From positions 1 through 9,631 of the forward strand of contig CAKMKB010000206.1 in NCBI GenBank assembly GCA_927435965.1: a stretch of 9,631 bases of DNA, given 5' to 3'. The translations under genes were made by a program, and so were the position numbers. Below are positions 1 to 6,662 of this stretch, one piece after another; within the stretch, counting starts at the first letter, position 1; each line of letters begins with the position of its first letter. The notes under the pieces were generated by a model. It saw only the letters and a program-made list of their open reading frames with translations. It had not been told where the DNA came from and made no database searches. Source of the DNA: 38-11 sp927435965 (lineage in GTDB: Bacteria > Bacillota > Clostridia > Tissierellales > Dethiosulfatibacteraceae).

Positions 1-678
1 GTTTTGCTGGCCGAGTATAATCTTGATTCTTCCATTAAGGATTTCGCCATTAGCTGTTTTAAATATGCACTTTGTGAAAAAACAGATTTGATGTTTGCTA
101 CAAAGGACACCATATCAAAAATATATGACAACAGATTCAAAGAAATATTTCAAGAGACGTATTTGAACGATTTTGAGCATCTATTCAAGGAATCTGGAAT
201 AAACTATACCTATACTTTAATAGATGACGCTGTGGCTAAAATAATGAAATCAAGCGGTGGAATCATATGGGCATGCAAAAACTATGATGGCGATGTTATG
301 AGTGATATGGTTGCAGCTGGATTTGGAAGCCTAGCATTGATGACATCTGTATTGATTTCACCGGATGGAGCTTATGAATATGAATCGGCGCATGGTACAG
401 TTAAAAACCATTACTATAGATATTTAAAAGGTGAAAAGACGTCTACAAATCCGATTGCAATCATATATGCATGGACAGGAGCTCTCAGGAAGCGTGGTGA
501 GCTGGACGATAATGTAGAACTGATAACTTTTGCTGATGCGCTTGAAAAAGCTGTAGTCCAAACGATTGAAAATGGAGTTATGACAAGGGATTTATTTGAC
601 ATGTCAACATCAATGGATAAAGCATGGGTAACAGCAGAAGAGTTAGTTTTTGAGATAAGTAAGAACCTGAAGATATAG
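1..678 (+). CDS. icd: Isocitrate dehydrogenase, type II homodimeric family, C-terminal part (5' end outside window)
   Basis: The reading frame is open from base 1, so this is the last ~225 residues of a protein that is normally about 400 long. The enzyme oxidatively decarboxylates D-threo-isocitrate to 2-oxoglutarate in the cytoplasm. Counting from the Met at base 4, family motifs appear in order: TLIDDAVAKIMKS (71-83) and NYDGDVMSD (93-101), with D97 and D101 as metal ligands and a further Asp in IDD. Next come the nucleotide loop AHGTVKNHY (129-137) and TSTNPIA (146-152). These match the human IDH1-like subfamily rather than the E. coli Icd type. In the nucleotide loop the usual TRH is KNH, so the Arg that contacts the NADP 2'-phosphate (Arg314 in human IDH1) is Asn; the following His is kept. 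Cofactor preference is therefore uncertain. I see no terminator after it. Family assignment is firm; a metabolic link to the operon downstream is inference. Confidence 0.95.
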   Translation, partial: VLLAEYNLDSSIKDFAISCFKYALCEKTDLMFATKDTISKIYDNRFKEIFQETYLNDFEHLFKESGINYTYTLIDDAVAKIMKSSGGIIWACKNYDGDVMSDMVAAGFGSLALMTSVLISPDGAYEYESAHGTVKNHYYRYLKGEKTSTNPIAIIYAWTGALRKRGELDDNVELITFADALEKAVVQTIENGVMTRDLFDMSTSMDKAWVTAEELVFEISKNLKI

Positions 679-707
679 GTAAAATCTATGTATTCCATAA
701 TTTAATA

Positions 708-741
708 AATAGTTCCCTATTGACAGGAAATATTGTATAAT
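708..741 (+). promoter_or_regulatory. Possible promoter and operator-like dyad before the carboxylate operon
   Basis: A perfect TATAAT lies at 736-741, about 70 bases before the first operon gene. The best-spaced -35 (713-718, TTCCCT, 17-bp gap) is poor. A perfect TTGACA exists at 720-725 but is only 10 bp from this -10, and no good -10 sits 16-18 bp beyond it. An imperfect dyad, AATAGTTCC (708-716) and GGAAATATT (726-734), matches in 8 of 9 pairs around a 9-bp spacer and ends just before the -10. A weak -35 overlapped by a dyad would fit an activator- or repressor-controlled promoter. The motifs are seen directly; their function is inferred. Confidence 0.4.
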
Positions 742-783
742 TATTTCATTAATATTGAATTAATTCTTTGGGGATTTAAATTA

Positions 784-798
784 AAGAAAACGTTTACT
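784..798 (+). promoter_or_regulatory. cre-like operator (CcpA/LacI-type pseudopalindrome)
   Basis: The sequence AAGAAAACGTTTACT has the central CG and fits the Gram-positive catabolite-responsive element consensus WTGNAANCGNWNNCW with one mismatch (A for T at position 2). Positions 785-798 form a pseudopalindrome with one unpaired position per arm, centred on AAACGTTT. It lies between the TATAAT box and the first gene and directly abuts the GGAGGT ribosome binding site (799-804). That is a plausible place for a roadblock-type repressor. Carbon catabolite control of an organic-acid uptake operon would make sense, but a single 15-bp match in AT-rich DNA can occur by chance. Confidence 0.4.
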
Positions 799-809
799 GG
801 AGGTGACTA

Positions 810-2186
810 ATGAATCAAATAGAAAAGCTTTCAGAATTCATTCTAAATCTGGAATTAGACAGAGTTCCAAAAGAAGTCGTGAACGCATCAAAATTTTGCG
901 TACTTGATTCTTTTGGAGCTGCAGTTGGCGCTTCGAAGGATCAACTGATTATTGATATTGTAAATGAGTATATTAAGTTATATCCTGGTCAGGGAGATGC
1001 CGACGTATGGGGATTTGATCATAAGCTACCATTCATACAGGCTGCGTTTTTAAATGCTATGATGGGCCATAGACTCGAACTTGATGACGTGCATACAAAA
1101 TCAAAAACTCACATTGGAACGGTGGTTGTTCCAACAGCAATTGCTTTAGCACAACAACTCAAGTCTTCAGGAAAAGAGTTTTTAGAAGCCATTATTTGTG
1201 GATATGAGGTAATGTCAAGAATAGGAATGGCATTTGGGGTGTCGAGCCATAGAAATAAAGGCTGGCATGTCACATCCACAGCAGGAACTTTTGGAGCTGC
1301 GGCAGCAGCAGCTAAATTGATGAACCTTAACTTTGAACAAACTGTTTATGCTCTAGGAATGGCAGGAACTCAGTCTTTCGGGGTATGGGCATTTCTCGGA
1401 GATAGTGCCAGCTCGAAAATTCTGCATCCAGCAAGAGCTGCCGCAAGTGGCATTGAAGCTGTTATACTTGCAAAATCAGGAATGACTGGGCCATTAAGCA
1501 TTTTAGATGCAAGTGATGGTGGATTATTCCAGGCTATGTCAGACGGCTATGATTTATCACAAGTATCCAATAATCTAGGACTAGAGTATGAGATTTTAAA
1601 TGTTGACAACAAGCCTTATCCTTGCTGTAGAAGTACGCACTGTGCTATAGACTCAGCTTTATATCTAAGGGATCAACATCCAATAGACATTGATCTAATT
1701 GAAAAAATTGAAGTGGATACCTATTTGGTTGGTTATAAGCAATGTGGAACTACAGAAGGAAGTATTAATCCTGTGACACCAACAGATGCAAAATTCTCAA
1801 CACCTTACACCATAGCGGAGATATTGGTGCATGGCAAGGTAACCTTGGACAGTTTCAAACCTGAAAATATTAAAAATTCTAAGGTCCAGGCATTACTCAA
1901 AAAAGTAACAGTCCAACCTAATGGTACATTTACAGAAAGATATCCGAATCATTGGGGATGTAAAAGTAAAATTGTCATGAAAGATGGAAGCACTTATGAA
2001 GTGGAGATAAATGATGCTTTAGGAAGCGTATCCAATCCTATTACTGAAAAGGAAATCAAAAGCAAAGTGAGACCATTACTGAATGTTGCTTATCTAAACG
2101 AAGCATCAACAATAACAGAGGCTTTACTTAACATAGAAAAACTGGAAAGTTTTAGACAAATTAGCTTTAACAAGAATGGAGTGTGA
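810..2186 (+). CDS. MmgE/PrpD-family protein (2-methylcitrate dehydratase / cis-aconitate decarboxylase superfamily)
   Basis: A 458-residue protein of typical family length. The family acts on small di- and tricarboxylates: PrpD dehydrates 2-methylcitrate, ACOD1/CadA decarboxylates cis-aconitate, and other members epimerise iminodisuccinate. Visible hallmarks are LELDDVHTKSKTH (89-101), GWHVTSTAGTFGAAAAA (151-167), SSKILHPARAA (201-211) and KPYPCCRSTHCAID (268-281). D93, H101, H153, K203 and H277 fall close to the active-site residues known from cis-aconitate decarboxylase, so the protein looks catalytically intact. The start is fixed by GGAGGT at 799-804. The stop lies 3 bases before the next gene. 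It opens an operon with a LarA homologue, a tripartite carboxylate transporter and PrpF. No prpB, prpC or acnD is present, so a methylcitrate-cycle role is not supported. The family is clear; the reaction could be hydration/dehydration, decarboxylation or epimerisation. Confidence 0.92.
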   Translation: MNQIEKLSEFILNLELDRVPKEVVNASKFCVLDSFGAAVGASKDQLIIDIVNEYIKLYPGQGDADVWGFDHKLPFIQAAFLNAMMGHRLELDDVHTKSKTHIGTVVVPTAIALAQQLKSSGKEFLEAIICGYEVMSRIGMAFGVSSHRNKGWHVTSTAGTFGAAAAAAKLMNLNFEQTVYALGMAGTQSFGVWAFLGDSASSKILHPARAAASGIEAVILAKSGMTGPLSILDASDGGLFQAMSDGYDLSQVSNNLGLEYEILNVDNKPYPCCRSTHCAIDSALYLRDQHPIDIDLIEKIEVDTYLVGYKQCGTTEGSINPVTPTDAKFSTPYTIAEILVHGKVTLDSFKPENIKNSKVQALLKKVTVQPNGTFTERYPNHWGCKSKIVMKDGSTYEVEINDALGSVSNPITEKEIKSKVRPLLNVAYLNEASTITEALLNIEKLESFRQISFNKNGV

Positions 2187-2189
2187 GAG

Positions 2190-3452
2190 ATGCAAAAAAT
2201 TTCTGTACCATATGGTAAAGGCTTACAAGAGGCAAATATTGATGATAATGTACTAGTTGAGTTTATCAATTATGAAAAAAAGGAACTTAAAGAAAATGAC
2301 GAATCCATGCTTAAATATGCCTTGGACAATCCGATTGGGTCAAAACCTCTGGAAGAAATGATTTCCGAGGATGAAAAAGTATTAATAGTGGTCAATGATC
2401 AAACAAGACCGGGCCCTAATCGATTGATTGTGAAGGAACTGACAGAGAGATTGCTGACTAAATTAAAAAAAGATCATATAACTTTCATAATTGCAACAGG
2501 TAGTCACAGGGTACCAACGAAAGAGGAGTTAGTCAATATACTAGGTGAGGAAATAGTAAAGGAATATAAAGTAATTCTGCATGAATGCAAGAATGATAAT
2601 AGTTTAGTATATTTTGGTGAATCACTTCATGACGTACCAATATATGTGAATAAAGCTTTAACAGAATGCTCGTTCTGTATAGTTACAGGATTGATAGCAC
2701 CTCACCATGCAGCTGGCTACAGTGGGGGAAGAAAAAGTATTGTCCCTGGACTTGCAGGATTTAAGACACTAAAAATACATCATTCTTTACCGATAAGACC
2801 CTTTGAACCCGCTATGGGAAATATTTATGGTAATCCTTTCCATGAGGTAGCTTTAGATGTAGCTTTAAAAACTAAAACCAAGTTTATGATTAATGCTGTT
2901 CAAAACCCGCATAAACAAAACATTGCTTTTGTAGCGGGAGATTTAATAGAAGCACATAGTAAAGGAGTTGATCAATGCAAGGAAGCGAGTGAAGTTTATC
3001 TAAAGGAAAGAGCTGATATTGTCGTTGTAAGTCCTGGAGGATATCCAAGAGATAGAAACCTATATCAAGCACAAAAGGCTCTTTCAGTCGCAGAAACCAT
3101 AGGCAATCCGGAGTGCACTTTTATTCTGGTAGCAGAAGCTAAAGACGGATATGGTGAAGGCGTTCTCAGGGAATGGCTTACAGAGGCTAAAAGTCCTGAA
3201 GAAGTAATTGAGAGATTCAGAATGGAAGGCTATGACATTGGCAGCAATAAAGCTTTTATGTTTGCTAGAGCCATGACTAAAGGGAAAGTAGTAATCGTTT
3301 CAGAGTATTTGGATGAAGCTGAGCTGAATGGGATGATGTTAGGACATGCAGAAAATCTACAGCAAGCTATGGACGAAGCCATAAGTACAAAAATGCCTAA
3401 TAAGGTATTAGTATTGCCAAATGCAGTCAATATAATACCTAAAATAAATTAA
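2190..3452 (+). CDS. LarA-family nickel-pincer hydroxyacid racemase/epimerase homologue
   Basis: A 420-residue protein of the lactate racemase (LarA, DUF2088) family. Known members invert the configuration of secondary alpha-hydroxy acids by hydride transfer, using the nickel pincer nucleotide (NPN) cofactor bound covalently through a lysine. Lactobacillus LarA key residues recur at a constant offset of -2: D70 and R73 (NDQTRP), H106 (TGSHR), H172 (APHHAAGYSGGRKS), K182 (cofactor lysine), H198, Q293 and K296 (YQAQKAL). The catalytic site therefore appears complete. LarA Trp358 has no counterpart; the local sequence is KAFMF (354-358), which suggests a substrate other than lactate. The start has GGAG (2178-2181) inside the end of the previous gene, so translation is probably coupled. 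The cofactor genes larB, larC and larE are not in the window. Context (carboxylate transporter, PrpD- and PrpF-like proteins) points to a di- or tricarboxylic hydroxyacid; the substrate itself is inference. Confidence 0.9.
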   Translation: MQKISVPYGKGLQEANIDDNVLVEFINYEKKELKENDESMLKYALDNPIGSKPLEEMISEDEKVLIVVNDQTRPGPNRLIVKELTERLLTKLKKDHITFIIATGSHRVPTKEELVNILGEEIVKEYKVILHECKNDNSLVYFGESLHDVPIYVNKALTECSFCIVTGLIAPHHAAGYSGGRKSIVPGLAGFKTLKIHHSLPIRPFEPAMGNIYGNPFHEVALDVALKTKTKFMINAVQNPHKQNIAFVAGDLIEAHSKGVDQCKEASEVYLKERADIVVVSPGGYPRDRNLYQAQKALSVAETIGNPECTFILVAEAKDGYGEGVLREWLTEAKSPEEVIERFRMEGYDIGSNKAFMFARAMTKGKVVIVSEYLDEAELNGMMLGHAENLQQAMDEAISTKMPNKVLVLPNAVNIIPKIN

Positions 3453-3468
3453 TCAAAGGAGAAACAAA

Positions 3469-4491
3469 ATGAAGAGGGAAAGAATTCTGGTAATAGTTTT
3501 AGCATTAGTATTAGTATTTGCACTTGTGGGTTGTGGATCAACTCCTACGGCAACGACTGCCGCACCTACATCTGCAGGGGAAACAACTGCAGCACCTGAA
3601 GTAGAAGAGTGGACATTTGACAGACCTGTTGAATTTATTATTACATTTGGTCCTGGAAGTGGAACTGACACAACCATTAGAGCATTACAGGCTGCATTGG
3701 AAAGAGAACTGGGAGTAGGGATTAAAATCAATAACGTTGAGGGTGCAGGTGGTGTTGTTGGGGCTGAGTTTTTCGCCAATCAACCTAAGGATGGATACAC
3801 TTTTGCAATGTATACACCTTCCCATATAATAGCTGCAGTTAATGGAACTACGAATTTTGATATCTTTAATGATACTATACCAGTAGCTAGACTTGTTCAT
3901 GACAGCAACTGTCTATTGTTAGGAAAACATGTCCCATATAGCACAGTAGCAGAAATGATTGAGTATTGTGATGCTAATCCAGACTATATACCAACAGTAG
4001 GCATGATGTCTATTCAAGGTATTGATGGTGTTTCCACAGGTCAGTTCTTTGACGAGTTGGGAATAGAAGCTACATTCATTCCTTACGGAAGCGGATCAGA
4101 AGCAAATGCAGCCGTAATGGGTGGGCATACTGACATGGTATTGACTAGTCCATTTGATGGTGTTGCTTATGTGGAATCTGGCGACATGAAAGCATTAGTA
4201 CTTTTAGCTGAACAAAGAGGCACAACAATGCCTGATGTAGAATGTACCGGAGAGCTTGGTATCAATGCATATATTGGACCTTGGAGAGCTATAGTAGCTT
4301 ATAAAGGTACACCTCAGGCAGCAATTGATGCTCTTGAAGCAGCTATAATGAGAGCTGACGCAGATCCTGCATGGACCAGTTGGAAACAAACTGTAGGCTT
4401 GATGGATCGACCTGGATTCACAGGACAAGAAGGTATGGGCAAAGTGTGGACTGAGTATTACGACATAATGGAAGAAATACTAGGCAATTAA
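3469..4491 (+). CDS. tctC: Tripartite tricarboxylate transporter substrate-binding lipoprotein (TctC/Bug family)
   Basis: A 340-residue extracytoplasmic receptor that captures the substrate and delivers it to TctAB. Residues 1-21 form a lipoprotein signal peptide (KRER, then a Leu/Val-rich core) ending in the lipobox LVGC with Cys22. A Thr/Ala/Pro-rich linker (about 23-45) tethers the domain to the membrane, as expected in a Gram-positive cell. The mature domain opens with RPVEFIITFGPGSGTDTT (52-69), the Bug-family ligand loop, followed by NNVEGAGGVVGAEFF (88-102) and AKVWTEYY-like helices near the C terminus. AAAGGAG at 3455-3461 sets the start. It precedes tctB and tctA, the usual partners, and lies directly after the LarA homologue. 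Bug receptors bind varied carboxylates, including citrate, amino acids and aromatics, so the family does not fix the substrate. A long hairpin after the stop may stabilise its mRNA. Confidence 0.93.
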   Translation: MKRERILVIVLALVLVFALVGCGSTPTATTAAPTSAGETTAAPEVEEWTFDRPVEFIITFGPGSGTDTTIRALQAALERELGVGIKINNVEGAGGVVGAEFFANQPKDGYTFAMYTPSHIIAAVNGTTNFDIFNDTIPVARLVHDSNCLLLGKHVPYSTVAEMIEYCDANPDYIPTVGMMSIQGIDGVSTGQFFDELGIEATFIPYGSGSEANAAVMGGHTDMVLTSPFDGVAYVESGDMKALVLLAEQRGTTMPDVECTGELGINAYIGPWRAIVAYKGTPQAAIDALEAAIMRADADPAWTSWKQTVGLMDRPGFTGQEGMGKVWTEYYDIMEEILGN

Positions 4492-4524
4492 TCAACAAAT
4501 TGTAAGTAGTTAATATTTGTAATC

Positions 4525-4577
4525 TGATGACCTCCTTTTGAGCTTTCAATTAATATCTAATTCAAAGGAGGTCATCA
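4525..4577 (+). repeat. 14-bp perfect inverted repeat (hairpin) sequestering the tctB ribosome binding site
   Basis: TGATGACCTCCTTT (4525-4538) and AAAGGAGGTCATCA (4564-4577) are perfect reverse complements separated by 25 bases. The right arm contains AAAGGAGGT, a near-ideal Shine-Dalgarno sequence placed 10 bases before the tctB ATG at 4582. The left arm therefore resembles the 3' tail of 16S rRNA. No T-tract follows, so this is not an intrinsic terminator. Likely effects are to limit tctB initiation and to protect the 3' end of the upstream mRNA, giving more binding protein than membrane subunits. The repeat is seen directly; the role is inferred. Confidence 0.8.
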
Positions 4578-4581
4578 TTAT

Positions 4582-5103
4582 ATGACTAAACAAACGGGAG
4601 TGATTATTATGATTTTTGAGCTGGTTTTTAATGCTGCACTCGTAATTTTTTTCATCTACTGCTTTTTCTACGTTGGAATTACAACACCAGATAATACAGC
4701 TGGACAATTGGACGGAGCACAGTGGTCACAAGGCTTACTGGCAGTACTGGTCATATTGTTAATAGTAAATATTATTAAAATAATTAAAAATAAAGACAAT
4801 ACAAAAACTAAGGTTATTTCTTTTAACATAAAAGGGATCATAACCAACAAGTTAATTATTGGAATTGCCTTGTTACTTGTTTACTCAATAGCTTTAAGCA
4901 GGACCGGATTTTTATTGACCTCATTCATTCTTGTGTTTTTATATAGTTATTTACTGGGAGAAAGAAAAATAATTAGAATGATTTTAACATCAGCATTGAG
5001 CGTAATTGCATTGTATTTGCTTTTCGATAGAGCACTGGATATTATGCTCCCAAGAGGAACGGGAATATTCAGAACATTTGCACTGTTCATAGAATCATTG
5101 TAG
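4582..5103 (+). CDS. tctB: Tripartite tricarboxylate transporter small membrane subunit (TctB family)
   Basis: A 173-residue hydrophobic protein, the small membrane subunit that pairs with TctA. Membrane segments are visible at about 13-33, 50-68, 88-106, 107-126 and 131-149, although the third and fourth may be shorter (the family usually has four). A basic loop separates the second and third (KNKDNTKTK, 69-77). It ends with the family-like LPRGTG (156-161) and a short hydrophobic tail. Sequence conservation in TctB is low; the call rests on size, topology, this C-terminal motif and position between tctC and tctA. The start is ambiguous. ATG 4582 has a very strong Shine-Dalgarno that sits inside a hairpin. 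ATG 4609, giving a 164-residue protein beginning MIFELVF, has GGGAG at 4596-4600 with an 8-base gap and lies outside the hairpin. Confidence 0.88.
   Translation: MTKQTGVIIMIFELVFNAALVIFFIYCFFYVGITTPDNTAGQLDGAQWSQGLLAVLVILLIVNIIKIIKNKDNTKTKVISFNIKGIITNKLIIGIALLLVYSIALSRTGFLLTSFILVFLYSYLLGERKIIRMILTSALSVIALYLLFDRALDIMLPRGTGIFRTFALFIESL
4596..4611 (+). promoter_or_regulatory. Alternative tctB ribosome binding site and start codon
   Basis: GGGAG (4596-4600) lies 8 bases before an in-frame ATG (4609-4611) inside tctB. A start here would remove nine residues, MTKQTGVII, and leave the first membrane helix intact. Unlike the upstream site it is not covered by the 4525-4577 hairpin, so it could be the site used when the hairpin is folded. 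Which start is real cannot be decided from this sequence alone. Confidence 0.35.
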
Positions 5104-5116
5104 AGGGGGCAGAATT

Positions 5117-6625
5117 ATGAATATGGAACTTTTAATGCTAGGAATAGAGGTGGTTTTTACACCCGCTACTTTTTTACTAATCTTTTTTGGGACAATCATA
5201 GGCGTTATTTTTGGCGCTCTGCCAGGAGTTAGTTCATCTATGGCTGTTGTTTTAGCAATGACTTTCACTTATGCATTGGACCCTGTTACTTCAATCGTTT
5301 TCCTTGTTGCTGTTTATTGTGCCGCTATAACGGGTGGTGGAATCACAGCCATACTATTTAAAATACCGGGCACACCTTCAAGTGCACCTACTACGTTTGA
5401 TGGATATCCTATGGTTCAACAAGGGTATGTTACCAAAGCACTTAGTATTTCATTGATAACATCCGCATTGGGTGGTATAGCAGCAGCGATCGCCATGTTT
5501 TTGCTTAGTCCACAGCTTTCGAAAGCAGCTCTAAAATTTGGCTCTTCAGAATTGTTTGCCATATCATTTATGGGTTTGTCTATTTTGACGGCGTTAGATG
5601 AAGGAAATGTCATTAAGACAATAATATCTGCCTTGATGGGTCTTTGGCTAGCGACAGTTGGTATGGACCCAATAATGGGCCACGCCAGATTTACTTGGGG
5701 CAACTCAACTTTGTTATCTGGAATTCAAATGATTCCTGTGATGATTGGAATGTTTGCCATAACTCAAGTGCTAAAAGAGACAGTTAAAAGAAGCACCGTA
5801 GAGGATCTTCCTGAAGCTCAAAGGGTTGGTGTAATAGATAAGATGGTTTCTATAGCAGAGCTATGGAAGATGAAACTGACAATTATCAGATCAGGCATAC
5901 TAGGGACTATAGTAGGTATTTTGCCTGGAGCAGGTGCGACTATCGCTTCATTTTTGAGTTATACGATAGAGGTTAAATCATCCAAGAATCCTGAAACCTA
6001 CGGAAAAGGAAATCCAAGAGGTGTTGCGGCTTCTGAAACTGCAAACAATGCGGCAACTGGAGGCGCTATGGTGCCTTTGCTATCTCTGGGAATACCCGGT
6101 GGTAATGCCGCGGCAATCATGATGTCTGCGTTGGTCATGAAAGGCGTACAGATGGGACCCTTGCTATTGCAAAGGCAACCAATTTATTTATCAAGCGTTT
6201 TTGTATCTATGATGGTGACCAACGTACTGATGGTTGTCGTTTCATTAGCAGTAGCAAAAGTGTTCAGCAAAATCCTCGCAATTCCTTATAGCGTATTAGG
6301 CCCTATAATCATTTTATTTTCCGTGATAGGCAGTTTTGCACTCCAGAACAATACTGGCAGTGTAATAGTCATGATGATAGCGGGAATCTTTGGGTATGCT
6401 TACTCAAAATTTGGTTTCAACAATGCGGCATTAATATTGGGACTTGTACTTGGAGGAATGGTTGAATCCAATTTAAGACGAGCTATAATGCTTGAAAGAG
6501 GCAATATAATGGCAGTGTTTAGCAAGCCTATAACAGCAACAATAATGTCAATCAGTATATTTGCATTGCTTTGGCCTTTTATAAAGCCATTAATATTCAA
6601 GAAAAAGGGAAATGTAGCAAGTTAA
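5117..6625 (+). CDS. tctA: Tripartite tricarboxylate transporter large membrane subunit (TctA family)
   Basis: A 502-residue polytopic membrane protein of the expected family length that forms the ion-coupled translocation pathway for the TctC-bound substrate. Two related loops are visible: GVIFGALPGVSSSM (29-42) in the N-terminal half and GILPGAGATIASF (267-279) in the C-terminal half, consistent with the internal duplication of this family. Other hallmarks are IPGTPSSAPTTFDGYP (83-98), ASETANNAATGGAMVPLLSLGIPGG (305-329, quoted as landmarks) and KFGFNNAALILGLVLGG (431-447). Long hydrophobic stretches run throughout, with a charged cytoplasmic-type segment at about 220-255. The Shine-Dalgarno is AGAGGGGG (5102-5109), overlapping the tctB stop; a second ATG two codons in (5123) is possible. 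The gap to tctB is 13 bases. Substrate is not predictable from TctA alone. Confidence 0.95.
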   Translation: MNMELLMLGIEVVFTPATFLLIFFGTIIGVIFGALPGVSSSMAVVLAMTFTYALDPVTSIVFLVAVYCAAITGGGITAILFKIPGTPSSAPTTFDGYPMVQQGYVTKALSISLITSALGGIAAAIAMFLLSPQLSKAALKFGSSELFAISFMGLSILTALDEGNVIKTIISALMGLWLATVGMDPIMGHARFTWGNSTLLSGIQMIPVMIGMFAITQVLKETVKRSTVEDLPEAQRVGVIDKMVSIAELWKMKLTIIRSGILGTIVGILPGAGATIASFLSYTIEVKSSKNPETYGKGNPRGVAASETANNAATGGAMVPLLSLGIPGGNAAAIMMSALVMKGVQMGPLLLQRQPIYLSSVFVSMMVTNVLMVVVSLAVAKVFSKILAIPYSVLGPIIILFSVIGSFALQNNTGSVIVMMIAGIFGYAYSKFGFNNAALILGLVLGGMVESNLRRAIMLERGNIMAVFSKPITATIMSISIFALLWPFIKPLIFKKKGNVAS

Positions 6626-6662
6626 CATTATTCAGCGAGTTTCAGTTTTCAAGGAGGACTAT

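Noticed and set aside
720..725. Perfect TTGACA as the -35 of the operon promoter
   Set aside because: The nearby TATAAT (736-741) is only 10 bp away, and no good -10 lies 16-18 bp downstream, so it is not a normal -35. It falls within the spacer of the 708-734 dyad.
4495..4520. ACAAAT/ATTTGT inverted repeat after tctC
   Set aside because: Six A/T-rich pairs around a 14-base loop are expected by chance in this composition.
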